Of a stretch of 55,060 bases of DNA, positions 12,501-23,625 are shown piece after piece. This stretch comes from Candidatus Absconditabacterales bacterium. Lineage in GTDB: Bacteria; Patescibacteriota; Gracilibacteria; Absconditabacterales; Absconditicoccaceae. The notes beneath the pieces were generated by a model. That model searched no databases. It saw nothing but the letters and a program-made list of their open reading frames with translations, and was not told the DNA's origin. The stretch is from assembly GCA_937923605.1 (NCBI GenBank), contig CALDTY010000007.1, forward strand, positions 1 to 55,060. The letters are read 5' to 3'. A program made the translations under genes and the position numbers. How positions within the stretch are numbered: position 1 is the first letter of the stretch; every line of letters begins with the position of its first letter.

Positions 12501-14522
12501 AGATTTATTACTAAATATATCAATAACTCAATCATTCATATAATGAATTACTGGTGGAAAAGATGCATCAGATAATTCTACTCATACAATTCTTTGAAGA
12601 AGATCTCTATCTAACCATGCTTGCTGCAAAATAAGTGATGTATCACGTGTATACTCTTTAACAAATAGTTTTTTCTTTTTTTTAAGTATTCTTATCTCTC
12701 CATTATTTGCATCAACCTCAACAAGATCTCAATTTTGTAATGCTTGTGTAGCAATTTTTGTTCCTACTATACACGGTATCTTCAATTCTCTTGCTACAAT
12801 CGCAGCATGGCAAGTGATTCAACCTTCATCTGTAATAATTGCTGAAGCATTCTTCATGATTGGTAAAAAATCTGGATTTGTCATTTCAGAAACCAAAATA
12901 CATCAATCCTTGAATTGATGTAGCTTATTAGTTGAAGTTATCTTACAAACGATTCAAGTCACTATGCCTCAGTGAATTCAAGTTCAAGATATATCTCAAT
13001 CATCATATGTCTCTTCGATCAATGTTAATCAATTTTCTTTTATCTTTTCTTGTACTACATCTAAGGTATGCACAAATCAATTTAGCATTCACAATCATGT
13101 TTGACGTTTCTTAATAGTATCGTAATCCAAAGTCCCAGTAGTTGCATACTCCTTTATCTCTCCAATTGAGATAAGTGTTTTGATGTCAGTGTATTTTTTT
13201 TCATACTTTTCCCAATATTGATCAAATACTTTATACATTTTCTCAGTATATTTTTCACACATCACTCTATACTCAAATAATTTCTTTCTTTCTTGAGAAG
13301 CGCTCTCTTGTTGAGGAACATAAAAAACAACTGTCATAGCCGACCATCGTAATATTAAGTTGTTGTAATAATCTAGTAATGTATCTAGTGAATCAATCTC
13401 AACAACATCATCTAATATTGGAGTCAATTTAGGTCGGTAAATTTCTAGTTTTTCTAATAGATTAGTTGAAAAAGAAATTTCATCTTCATCTAATCTGTTT
13501 AAAATCATTTTTTCAATTGCTTCCAGATCATTTTTTGAATACCATACTTCAGTTTTTTGAGAATCAGAATCATAAAGAAATAAGTTATGCAAGACATCAT
13601 GATCTAAAAACTCTTTAAATCAAATTCTGTCACTTTCGTTTCGCATGCAAAAGTAGAATAATCATTTTTCACGTGAAAAGACCTTATTCATTTGAATCTC
13701 AGGAGAATCAATTGTCGTCACAGGCCTTGCTTGTAAAATATATAATGTATCATCTTCAACTGCCCACTCAATATCCATCGGTTTACCGTAATGTTGTTCG
13801 ATATCTAGAGATAGCATTGCTAACTCCTGTATATGAACGTCTGATAATTTCTGAATAGATTGAATAGTGGATTCAACTTTTTCCTCTAGAAGTCCTCACT
13901 TATTTAGATCAACAATAAGTTTTTTCGACTGAGTACTTATATTTTTTTCAAGAATCTCTAGTTTATTTTTACTCCAAAGATAATTGTCTGGCGTAATCAT
14001 TCCTGACACAACTGCTTCTCCTAGACCAAATCATCATTCTATAATCATCTGACTCGTATCATTCGTTACTGGATTTATCGTGAATACAACTCAAGCCACT
14101 TCACTATTAATCATCTTTTGTATAACAACTGCTACTTTAATGTCGTCTCTATCTATTCATTTGGTTTCACAGTAAGCCTTAATGCGTTCTGATTCTATTG
14201 ATCTATGGCATTCCATAATTTGTTCTATTAAGTTCTGTTTATCCACAAAGAGAAAGGTATCAAATTGTCATGCAAAACTATCATCTATACTGTCTTCCTT
14301 AGTTGCACTAGATCTCACAGCAACATATTTCGTTTCTAGTTGATCAAAAGCTTTGTATACTTTGTCTTTTCGTTCATTATGATCCAACTGATATGCTTCC
14401 GTTGTAAGCACAAATCAATCTGAAAAAGGAAATCATGCTCTCATAAGTTCCCCTAAAGATGCTCACTTACCTCAGCAAGTAGCAATATCTTCTTGTCAAA
14501 TATCTTTGAATCGCTTTAGCAT
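6576..14522 (-). CDS. Giant PEP-synthase-like protein with six phosphohistidine swivel domains
   Basis: 2,648 residues in one frame. I read every codon between ATG 14522 and TAA 6576-6578 and found no TAA or TAG; glycine is often TGA. Residues 1-270 form a pyruvate phosphate dikinase-type ATP-grasp domain: GGKGASLGEL with Lys19, VAVRSSA with Arg70, GLGEAVVSGMITPDNY, DIEWA, LQARPVT with Arg266. Six PEP-utiliser mobile (swivel) domains follow, each with an S/C-HAAI motif whose histidine is the expected phospho-acceptor: His572, 912, 1402, 1891, 2256 and 2605. Spacers of about 270-420 residues, mainly helical, separate them. The C-terminal PEP/pyruvate barrel of true PEP synthase is absent. The ATP-grasp plus spacer plus swivel order resembles rifampicin phosphotransferases, but repeated. 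It lies 14 bases after an ABC exporter gene. Substrate unknown. Confidence 0.9.
8742..8852 (-). repeat. 111-bp identical intragenic repeat, copy A
   Basis: Identical base for base, on my reading, to 10209-10319. It encodes the core and end of swivel domain 4, from the catalytic histidine codon (8850-8852) to the DADEG element. Perfect identity in a gene whose other swivel copies are diverged points to recent duplication or gene conversion. Confidence 0.85.
10209..10319 (-). repeat. 111-bp identical intragenic repeat, copy B
   Basis: Second copy of the perfect repeat, encoding the matching part of swivel domain 3, with its histidine codon at 10317-10319. The flanking bases differ at once on both sides, so the identical block is sharply bounded. 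Confidence 0.85.
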
Positions 14523-14536
14523 AGGTAGATAAGAAT

Positions 14537-16255
14537 TTAAAACCCACTCTGAAGTTCTAACATTTTTGCATAATGCCCTCATGAATTCACAAGTTCAGCA
14601 TGCGTTCAGCTTTCTGCAATTTTTCAATCATCTAATAACAAAATAGTATCAGCCTGTTTCACTGTTTGCAATCTATGTGCAATGATGATAACTGTCCTTC
14701 CTTCAAAAAGATTGTTCATTGCCTTAGTTATAGCCTCTTCAGAAAAACTATCAAGCGCACTTGTAGGCTCGTCTAAGATAATTATTTTTGGGTCTCTTAA
14801 AAATATCTTTGCTATTGCTAATCTTTGTTTTTGTCATCATGAGAGTCTAATTCATCTTTCACCAATCTCTGTATACACCCCATCTTGAAGATCATATATA
14901 AATTCACAATTCGCGTTTACTATCGCCGCGTCAATGAGATCATTATCGATATCTCATTCAGTTGCATAGGTCAAATTTTCTAGAATGGATCAGTCAAATA
15001 CTCATGGATCTTGAGTTAGGTATCAAATATGACTATAGTATGACTGCAAAGAAGTGGCAGCAAGATCTTGTTGATCAACTAAAATTTTACCGTCACTAGG
15101 TCTCAGGTACCCGGCAATCAATTTTACTAATGTTGATTTTCCAGATCAACTTACTCAAACCAAAGCTGTTTTTTTTCATCATTGAATATGTAACGAAAAT
15201 GAATCAAAAACTTTTTCTTGATCATATGAATAGCACATATCTTTGATTTCAATATCTCATGTTGAGAAAACATATACATTTCATGTGTCATATCACTCTA
15301 TCATTCAAATCTCATCAAATGTATCTCGCATCCTTTTTACCAAATCAAAGTCTTTCGTAAAATCTTTATAAAATTTTAGTCGTCTTCACATTAGATTCTC
15401 TAACAGTCATAATGCTGTTCATGCAGCAACCAAATCTGTATACGATCACACTCAATCTATAATATCCAATCCAATGATCAAAAATAATGATATTTTTAGA
15501 AGTGGGAATAATAATGCTGGAACCCAAAAGAATAATTGAATATAAGGTTGCATATCACGATTCGCTTGGACAGCTTTATCTTGTTCTCAATCAAGTTTTT
15601 CTATATCTTGGCTCCTTAATCATACTTGCATAGTTTCATATTTCGACATAATTATTTTCACTAAGTACTTTACATAGACATTCAACGCAGTAACTCTTTC
15701 CTTTCTAGCAGATAGCATACCCTTATTCATCTGATATGTAAATAAGATGATAATTATACTGATCACTATAAAAAATATAATATACTGGTATCATAAAGTA
15801 TAAAGTACGTACATTATGTATCACAGTGTCAGCACTAATGCAGTAACATAATTAATTGCGAAATCGACAATATTTCATCGAGTATTGATTCATTTTTCAA
15901 TTATACTAACGAACTTTCATGTTCAAATTTTTTCATATCCAACATTATCTAGATAAACGAATTTTTTCATATACTTAGCATGAACAACTTTTCAGTATGT
16001 TCAGATCAGTTCAATCCATCCTCAATACCTTGATAAATATGACCAAATCCAAACTACTGCTAAACAAATTACATAAACTCGAATATATGTAACTAGTAGT
16101 TCTTTATCTCATAATTCGATATACTGTGTAATTTTCGTAAACATAAAAACATTCATGATTGGGAAAAGTGCCCATGATGAATAGGTAGATAAAGCTCTAA
16201 AAAAAGCAGGTCGATCTTCTTTTACGATTGCAAAAAGTCTATATATATCTTGCAT
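14537..16255 (-). CDS. ABC exporter, fused membrane and ATPase domains
   Basis: 572 residues, ATG 16255 to TAA 14537-14539, a usual length for a half-transporter. The N-terminal 330 residues hold the exporter membrane helices. The ATPase domain has Walker A GVSGSGKST (two glycines by TGA), signature LSGGQKQR, Walker B IIILDEPTSALD and the switch IIAHR. It would work as a dimer exporting a lipid, peptide or small molecule; the substrate cannot be read from sequence. It starts 21 bases after pth and ends 14 bases before the giant swivel protein, so the three are probably cotranscribed and the exporter and phosphotransferase may act on one pathway (inference). Confidence 0.92.
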
Positions 16256-16276
16256 AGGTTTGTTCGGCTAAAATAA

Positions 16277-16816
16277 CTATCCTACATTTTTCAACCATTG
16301 TTGAACTTGTTCGTAAATATCTTTTCTATGTTCTGACCAGTAAGCTAATTCATCTTCTTTCATTTGTCATAACACGTAATCAGTAACCATTTTCTGATTA
16401 GATGGTCTACCAACTCATAATTTCAACCTTCGAAATTTTTGACTTCAAACACGATCAATAATGTCTCTGATTCAATTATGCCCACCATGAGAGCCACTAT
16501 ATTTTAGTTTTATTTTTCAAAACATATGATCAATATCATCATGAATAATCAAGATATCTTCTTTATCTAATTTGTAAAAATTGATTAACGACTGCACAGC
16601 ACTTCAAGATTTATTCATAAAGGTCTGAGGTTTTGCGTATAAAATCTGTCGTTTTCCAATCATACCCGAACTTACTTGCGCGTTAAATTTTTTATTAAAT
16701 AGCAAATCAGTCCCATCAAAATGAGAAATGAGTTCATCTACAACTAAGAATCATACATTATGTCTAGTTGTTGTGTACTGAGATCCAGGATTTCATAGTC
16801 AAATAATAAGTTTCAT
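16277..16816 (-). CDS. pth: Peptidyl-tRNA hydrolase
   Basis: 179 residues. It hydrolyses peptidyl-tRNA released from stalled ribosomes. The start at 16816 gives the family N-terminus MKLIIGLGNPG; the catalytic histidine is in TRHNVGF, and the DDIDHMFGKIKLK and GSHGGHNGIRDI elements follow as in known Pth. An in-frame ATG at 16894 would add 26 residues and sits right after a TATACT box, so a longer leaderless form is possible. First gene of a unit continuing into the ABC exporter and the giant protein. Confidence 0.93.
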
Positions 16817-16917
16817 TGGTTGATATGTTTCAAAATCTACCGACTGAGTCGTAGATCATGATCAAAGTAAAAGTGTCTTTAATCGATTTCGCATAGATTC
16901 AGTATAGTAAATTTAAT

Positions 16918-16958
16918 GTAAAAAAAAAGCTATGCCAACAATTATATGCAGCATAACT
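16918..16958 (-). terminator. Terminator after infB
   Basis: An 8-bp stem (16928-16935 with 16951-16958, one G-U pair) and a 15-base loop, followed on the minus strand by a long U-run (A-run 16918-16928). It ends the infB transcript 27 bases after the stop. Confidence 0.8.
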
Positions 16959-16984
16959 TTTGATAACCCAGTATAGATTATAAT

Positions 16985-19417
16985 TTAGACAATTGGCTCT
17001 TCCATAGTATATAACTCTATAATATCTCCAATTTCTATTTTCTTTGAGGTTTTAATTTTGATCCCACATTCATGTCATAATTTAACTTCTTTGACACTAT
17101 CTTGTTCTTTTTGAAGAGACGTGATTTTACCATTCGCTCGTTGATCTTCTCATCTCATTACCTTAAACATAGCATGATTCACAGCTCTTCATTCAATTAT
17201 TTTTCCTCACACAATCATTTCTTTTCACTTTTTGAAGAATAGTGCTAAGACTTCCATCTTTCCACTTAATGTCTCAACTTTTTCAATTTCAATCAATCCT
17301 TTTGAAATATCTTCTAAATACTCAATAAATTCATAAATAATATCAAATTGCTTCACTGTCACTTGGTACTGTTCAGATTTCTTTCTAATTGCTCACGTAA
17401 TGGGCAAATTGAATCATACGATAATTGCTCAACCAGCTTTAGCAAAGGTTAGATCTGAATCCGTAATTCATCATACATCATCGTGGATCACTTTGATTTC
17501 AATATTCTCCTCAAGCTTAACTTTTGAAAGTGAGTGCTTAATTGCCTCCAATGAACCATAACTATCAGCCTTTAAGATTAGCTTAAGTTGTACTTGTTCT
17601 CCCTCTCATAACCTATCTAAGACACTTTGTAATGCGACTTCTCATCTATGTTTTTGTTCATGTTCCTGAATTTCAGAGATTTTCTTGTTTGCTTCTTTGT
17701 CACTTCAAACTACTTCAACTAATCTTCATGGTTCTGGTACATCATTAACTCAAAGAATCATAACTGCATCTCCACCATGAGCTTCTTTAATTTCCTGTCA
17801 GGTTCGATCTGACATTCTTTTAACTCTTCAATACGTATCATGAATAACAACTATATCTCATATTCTTAAAGTTCCAGTCATTACTAATAATGTAGTCATC
17901 ACTCATTGTTTTGCATCTTTATTTGATTCCACAACTACTCACACAGCTGGTCTACTAGGACTATATTGCAAATTTAACATTTCAGCCTGTAATACAACAG
18001 CTTCAAGCAGATCATCTACTCATTGTCATGACATAGCACTACATGGAACAATCATTATATCTCCTCATCGATCTTCTGGTGTTAATTCTTGTTCAGCTAG
18101 TTGTCCTTTTATCTTCTCCATGTTCTTGTTTCCTAAATCTATTTTTGTAATAGCAACTATAATAGGTACTCAAGCGTCTTTCGCATGACGTATTGCTTCA
18201 ACAGTTTGAGGTTTTACACCATCATCTGCTGCAACAACAATTATTACTATATTTGTAATCTTAGATCATCTTGCTCTAATTGCAGAAAATAATTCATGTC
18301 ATGGTGTATCTATAAAGGTAATTTTATTGCCATTATGTTCTATTTGCGAAGCTCATATCGACTGAGTAATTCATCCTGCCTCATCAGCGACAACATCAGA
18401 TTTTCTTAAGTAATCTAACAATTTTGTTTTACCATGATCAACATGTCACATGACAGTCACTACTGGAGGTCTTGTTACAAGATCCTCAGCTTCTTTATCT
18501 TGCGACAGAATTGACTCTAAATTAGCCTCTAAAACATCTTCAACATTCATTTCAATCTTTTCTCTTTCTACTGTTACCTCAAATTCTGTTCATACTAATT
18601 GTGCAGTATCAAAATCAATACTTGCTTGTGCAGCAACTACTATTTTGTTTGTTAAAAGAACTTTCATTACTTCTGAAAGTGGTACTCACATTTTTTCAGA
18701 AAATTCTTTTACAGTAATTGTTTCTCACACCTGTACAGTTTCTTTTCTTTTAAGATTTTCAGAAACTTTGTATGTCTTTTGTGAATTAGTCTTTCTTGCA
18801 ATAATATCTTTAGTTGAAGTTGTTATTGCAGGCGTATTGTGAATTGTTCTTCATAATTGAAGTTTTCCGTCCGGAGCTGGTCTACGTCAACGATTTCATC
18901 TATTATTTCCTCTTGAAGCATTTCATCTTCAAGTATTTCTTCTTCAAACACCTCATCATCTTGAAGGTCATGACCTTCATCCTCTTCATGCTCATGATCA
19001 TGTTGCCCTTCTTCATGGAGTACTTCTTTGAGGACGAGACTCTATTCATGACATAAATCAACTTCCTGATTTTTTCTTAATAAGATCATCTACCTCAGAT
19101 CACTTCTCTTTAGTAGTAGGTTTTCTAGTGTCTTGGACTGTTTTGATATTTCATTTATTATTCTTTGGTTTAGGTTCAGCTTTCTTAATCACTGTAGCAT
19201 CATCCTTTGAATTCTCTGGAGCTTTTGAAAAATCCATTTTCTTTCTAATTTTTTTCTTCTTTTCAGGGATACTTTTATCATCAGAATCGGAAACTTTACT
19301 ATCCTTAACAATAGGATCCTTCTTACCTTCTTTTTCATCAACTGCAATTCATAATCATGATAAGAATCATGCATCATCTCCAAATAAATTATCTGTTGGT
19401 TTTTTATCGTCTCACAT
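16985..19417 (-). CDS. infB: Translation initiation factor IF-2
   Basis: 810 residues, ATG 19417 to TAA 16985-16987. This GTPase places initiator tRNA on the ribosome. The G domain starts with GHVDHGKT at residues 324-331 (the first G is a TGA), preceded by the usual RPPVVTVM. The N-terminal region is highly charged and Lys/Asp-rich, then Arg/Gly-rich at about residues 132-192, where most glycines are TGA. Such RG-rich N-domains are seen in some other IF-2 proteins. A TATAAA box lies about 8 bases before the ATG, suggesting a very short or absent leader. Confidence 0.95.
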
Positions 19418-19514
19418 ATGACTATTTATATACTGTAACAAAAACACTCGCTTAACACGAGAAGCTAGTTTCTACCTATTTTATTTTTGAAAACAAGACA
19501 GAAATGTTTTATAA

Positions 19515-19548
19515 AAAAGAAAAAAGAGCAATTCAATAATGATTGCCC
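19515..19548 (-). terminator. Terminator after small membrane protein
   Basis: GGGCAAT pairs with ATTGCTC (19542-19548 with 19526-19532), followed on the minus strand by a U-rich run. It separates the 19582-19908 gene from infB. Confidence 0.75.
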
Positions 19549-19581
19549 TTTTAAAATCTATCTTATAAATAAGTAGGAAAG

Positions 19582-19908
19582 TTAATATATGTTACATAAT
19601 GCTAGTAAAAAGCAAATTAACCCGACTAATAAAGTAATAAAGAGTCTTACTTTTAGAACCCTCAATCGAGTATATCCTTTAAATTTCTTGCCTACTTCAG
19701 CAGTCACCAACCAAAGACAACAAAAAAACGCATTAAAAACAAATAAGCCGCCCGTCTTAAACATAATTTCTAATCCTGTAGCTCCAATAAGAAGCAAATA
19801 CATAGCACTTATCAGTGTAAAAAACAATATACCAACATACATTGTATTTGCCATATTCAGTGATCTCAATTCAGATTCGGTAGAAGATCGAATGTGTCCT
19901 ATTTCCAT
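19582..19908 (-). CDS. Small four-helix membrane protein
   Basis: 108 residues with about four hydrophobic segments (for example YVGILFFTLISAMYLLLIGA and LFITLLVGLICFLLALCNIY). No family recognised. It uses no TGA glycine codon although it has about ten glycines, unlike neighbouring genes. The opposite strand is also open here, but that product is polar and unconvincing. The terminator after it supports this strand. Confidence 0.65.
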   Translation of the reverse strand: MEIGHIRSSTESELRSLNMANTMYVGILFFTLISAMYLLLIGATGLEIMFKTGGLFVFNAFFCCLWLVTAEVGKKFKGYTRLRVLKVRLFITLLVGLICFLLALCNIY

Positions 19909-20001
19909 TACTAGATTTTAAAGATTATTTAATTTGTATACCTATCTCAAATAAATATACTTTTACTCTAAAAAAGTAATAGTTTTGACTAAAAATACAA
20001 T

Positions 20002-21705
20002 ATGTTCTTATTTGAAAATCTACATATACTAGATCAACACAAATCATATCTTAATGATATTATTCCACATCAAGAAATCTTCGTTGTGTGAGGATGTATA
20101 AGAGATATTTTGTTATGAATCACTAATGATCCACTTGATATCGATATAACTTGCGCTTGAAATCCAGACGAAATATGGGAACTAATGAACTTCGATGAAA
20201 CATTAGTTTCTCGTTTTCGTACAGAAAAGTATGGAACAATGACATTTCTACCAAAAGATTCTCCAATAGAATATGAACTTACACCATTTCGCACAGAAGC
20301 ATGATACAGTGATAATCGTCATCCAGATAAAATTACTTGGAGTAATGATCTACTTTTAGATAGCGCTAGAAGAGATTTTCGCATTAATTGTTTATATCGA
20401 ACAAGTGTAGATAAAGAATCTATTTCTACTTCTGAGTCAAATAATTTGTGATCAATCGATCTAATACATCTGTATTTAAAAGATAAAAAAACAATTTTCT
20501 TGCAAGATAGCTCAACTATTATTATTACAAATCAAGAAGACATAAAAGAAATATGTAAAGAATGATTTATTAATATTGATACTCTATCTAATCTTATTTC
20601 CAATGCGATAATAATCTGAGACCAAGGAGATCACAATGTAATATCGATTCTCATTGATCCGCATGCTTGACTAGAAGACCTTATATCTAATAAGATTCAA
20701 ACAGTTTGAGTGCCAGACGATAGATTTAAAGAAGATGCACTTAGAATCATAAGAGGAGTTAGATTTGTTAACACATTGAATCAAAGCAGTGCAAATCAAA
20801 TGGATTTTGAAAAATGAACATGGATTTCTATGCAACAAAATAGTCCTTTGATTGACAAGATCTCTTCAGAGCGTCTTCATGATGAACTTGTTAAAGTATT
20901 CCAAAAAGATAATCCATTTTGATATATAGCACTAATACAAGAATTACAATTATTGCCTACCCTGTTTCCCGCATTAGATGAAACTCGCCATAATGACCAG
21001 CCTGTAAGATATCATAGTTTCGACACATATACTCATACTTTGCTATGTCTACATGAATTACAAAAAATTCTCTTGAACAGAGTTAATAAAGGACAAGATG
21101 ACTATTTAGTGAAATTTGCCATGCTGTATCACGATGTAGGCAAACCGGAACAATACGAACAGATGTGAAAAGCAATTGAAGAAAATCCTGAAAATCCTGA
21201 TAGATCAAGTTATGAATATCATACTGAATCATGAGCAAAGTTAGCTATTCGTGACTTTAAAGCACTCTCTTTTTCAAAAAAAGAAATAGAAATAATTGCT
21301 TGGTATATTCGTCGACACCATAGACCTTGAGAAATATTAGATGGTAAAAAGGAGAAACGTGCCGTCAGATTAAGAAAACTAATGTCAGACTGAGGATATG
21401 AAGCAACTATAAATCTATTAGATATATCAATTGCGGATAGACGCTGACAATATAACCCTATTCAATCGCCAGCAGTGCAGGAAATTGAAGAATTAAAAAT
21501 ACTATTAACTCAACTTTACGAAGATGAATGAAGATTTACGTTAAAAGACCTTGCTGTCTCATGAAATGACATTATTGAATATCTATCCTTATCTGCTTGA
21601 CCAGGTATATGAGAACATCTTGAAAAAGCATTTAATCGAGTCATTAGTGATATCTCGGGAAGAAACCAGAAAGACAAAATCTTATGATATATAAAAAGCC
21701 TTTAG
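20002..21705 (+). CDS. cca: CCA tRNA nucleotidyltransferase with HD domain
   Basis: 567 residues, ATG 20002 to TAG 21703-21705. It adds or repairs the 3'-CCA of tRNAs. The nucleotidyltransferase motif GGCIRDILLG is followed by DPLDIDIT, with metal-binding Asp46 and Asp48; ARRDFRIN and EDALRIIRGVRF are the template-binding motifs. An HD domain (LYHDVGKP) lies in the C-terminal half. About 90 extra residues sit between the RRDFRIN motif and DPHAGLEDL, longer than in typical relatives. The only tRNA in the window does not encode CCA, consistent with need for this enzyme. The stop codon lies inside the terminator stem. Confidence 0.93.
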
Positions 21706-21729
21706 CGCAACTGCTAAAGGCTTTTTTTA
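21696..21729 (+). terminator. Terminator overlapping the cca stop codon
   Basis: An 11-bp perfect stem (AAGCCTTTAGC with GCTAAAGGCTT), 6-base loop, then a T-run. The TAG stop of cca is part of the left arm. Confidence 0.9.
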
Positions 21730-21741
21730 ATTAAAATGTAG

Positions 21742-22416
21742 TTAACCTCATATTAATTCAAAGAAACTTAACTGCTCTTCTAATTTAGCTATAAATTTAT
21801 GTAACTCTTGTAACAACTTATCGTATTCTTTAACTTTCTTATCAGTTACTCTACAGTATAAGGTATTAAACTTTCCTTCAGCAATTAGATCCAAATTGTC
21901 AGTATCTCTATACAGTTTGTAAATTTCATTTTTTGATTGGATATCATCAAACTCATCACGATTTTTAAAGATAATACTTCTTTCAACTCCAATCTCTCTT
22001 ATTTTCTCCTTATATACCTTAATGTCTTGATGTAATAAGGCTTCCAAAGGTTTAGAATTTTCTTTGATCATCTGAAATCTTTTTTTGCGAAAATTCAACT
22101 CAATTAAACCTCCAGAACCAATTAATGAATAAAAGAAAGAGAAGAATGCTGCCATGAGTAATGCATATTTAATATCATTATCATTTACACCTCCTAACGC
22201 AGAATTAAGAAACAATACGAACAAATACAATACAAGAAAAGAAATAACAAGAATTAAGAATCTCATTATCAACTTTCTATTACGTTCAGAAAATATATAT
22301 GTTGATTCTATAAATTCAGTTAAATTTTGTACATTTAATTCGGACCCAATTCCAAATTGTTTTGATCGTTGATTGTTAAAATTTCTTACATTATTATAAA
22401 AATTTCGCTGTTTCAT
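21742..22416 (-). CDS. Two-helix membrane protein with cytoplasmic coiled coil
   Basis: 224 residues, ATG 22416 to TAA 21742-21744. Two transmembrane helices (residues about 50-70 and 84-104) are followed by a long charged helical region (residues 110-222) likely to form a coiled coil. Function unknown. Its only TGA glycine is the second-last codon pair region at the C-terminus (ends FELIGG); about nine other glycines use GGN, lower TGA use than surrounding genes. Confidence 0.75.
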
Positions 22417-22545
22417 CTATGTTTTTTTAGGTTAATGATGTCAAATTGTATTTTTTTATACTTAAGATGTGTAATATGTCAATGCTTTTCATTTTGCATC
22501 ATTCTTCTATTTTCATAGACTATCCACATTTACATATATATACAA

Positions 22546-22944
22546 ATGACTTCAATTTTTACAAAAATCATCAACAATGAAATACCTAGTACAAAAATCT
22601 ATGAAGATGATATATGTCTTGCGTTTCTTGATATACATCCAGCCGCAAAGGGACATACTCTTCTAGTGCCAAAAGATGAACACATTTGGATGAAAGATAC
22701 ACCTAACGACATCATTTCTCACCTATTCATAAAAGCTAAGGATATCATGCAGACCATGATTGATACCTTATGATGTGACTTCGTCAGACTCTATATTGAG
22801 TGAACCGAAGTGCCACATTTTCATATTCACCTCATTCCAAGCATGATTGGTGACAATACAATAACATTATGATCAACTATGTATAACGCTGGAGAAACAG
22901 ATACAATAGCTCAAAAACTTAGAACAGAAAAACCTAAAAATTAG
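22546..22944 (+). CDS. HIT-family nucleotide hydrolase
   Basis: 132 residues, ATG 22546 to TAG 22942-22944. The HIT triad HFHIHLIP lies at the end, and the N-terminus has the family pattern [17 protein letters not shown] and [10 protein letters not shown]. These proteins hydrolyse or transfer nucleoside phosphoramidates and related nucleotides. In the standard code the gene would stop at TGA after residue 75, before the catalytic motif; reading TGA as Gly restores [29 protein letters not shown] element lies directly before the ATG, suggesting a leaderless mRNA. Confidence 0.93.
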
Positions 22945-23032
22945 TGAAATGAGACTTTTTAAGTTTCAACTTGCATTCTAAGCTGAAAATCATAAAAAGA
23001 GTCAACTAATTTACCCCCTAATTTTTGAATTG

Positions 23033-23527
23033 ATGAAAAATAGTCCTTTTTCTTGAAAGAAAGTGAAAGTCTTACTTTTGAAGCCACTATTATGAAAAGG
23101 TAATGCTTGAGATATTATAGAAGTGAAGACGCATTATGCGTTATATGTTTTGGTTCCAAAAGAGATTGCTGTAATATATGACACACAAACTCAAAACCAA
23201 AAAAGCACTCAAATGGCTCGTATCTCTAAACTTAAAGAAGCTGAACAAGCAAAAGTGAAAGAAATGTTGTCTACTATTGAAACAAACTGATGACTAGTAT
23301 TTTCAAAGCAAGCAACAGAAGAAGATAGCTTGTATGACAGTATCACTAATAGATCATTATTGGCATATGTGTCTAAAAATTACTGAGTAAGCTTACAACC
23401 ATCAAATTTTGAACTAGAAAAAATTGAATCTTTATGAGAATTTGTTGCAAAATTTGTATATCAAGATATTCAGCAAGACATTACAATAAAAGTTATTAGA
23501 ACTGCTGAAGAAACTCAACCTGAATAA
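23033..23527 (+). CDS. rplI: Ribosomal protein bL9, divergent
   Basis: 164 residues, ATG 23033 to TAA 23525-23527. The N-terminal domain is recognisable as bL9: KVKVLLLKPLLGKGNAGDII followed by EVKTHYALYVLVPKEIAV, although the glycine-rich loop and the usual 'Y.RN.L.P...A' segment have drifted. A long helix (residues about 55-80) then joins a C-terminal domain. Glycines in GKGNAGD are TGA or GGT. The 12-residue N-terminal extension before KVKVLLL is unusual. A clear terminator follows. Confidence 0.8.
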
Positions 23528-23547
23528 TCATTATATTATCAAAAAAG

Positions 23548-23571
23548 ACCAACTTCACAGTTGGTTTTTTT
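23548..23571 (+). terminator. Terminator after rplI
   Basis: ACCAACT / AGTTGGT stem with a TCAC loop and a T-run, 20 bases after the rplI stop. Confidence 0.9.
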
Positions 23572-23598
23572 GTATTTTAGAAAAGAAGTACGTATACT

Positions 23599-23604
23599 TA
23601 TAAT
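23599..23604 (+). promoter_or_regulatory. Promoter -10 box TATAAT
   Basis: A perfect TATAAT lies 21 bases before ATG 23626 and after the rplI terminator, so the solute-binding-like gene has its own promoter. A clear -35 box is not obvious. Confidence 0.55.
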
Positions 23605-23625
23605 AGGTTTATTTATACCTATGAA

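Noticed and set aside
6576-14522. Six or seven separate PEP-utiliser genes or pseudogene fragments
   Set aside because: With TGA as glycine all pieces are in one frame with no TAA or TAG between 14522 and 6578, and breaks seen under the standard code all coincide with TGA.
18450-18842. 130-codon plus-strand open frame
   Set aside because: Antisense to the N-terminal half of infB, which has clear GTPase motifs in the minus frame.
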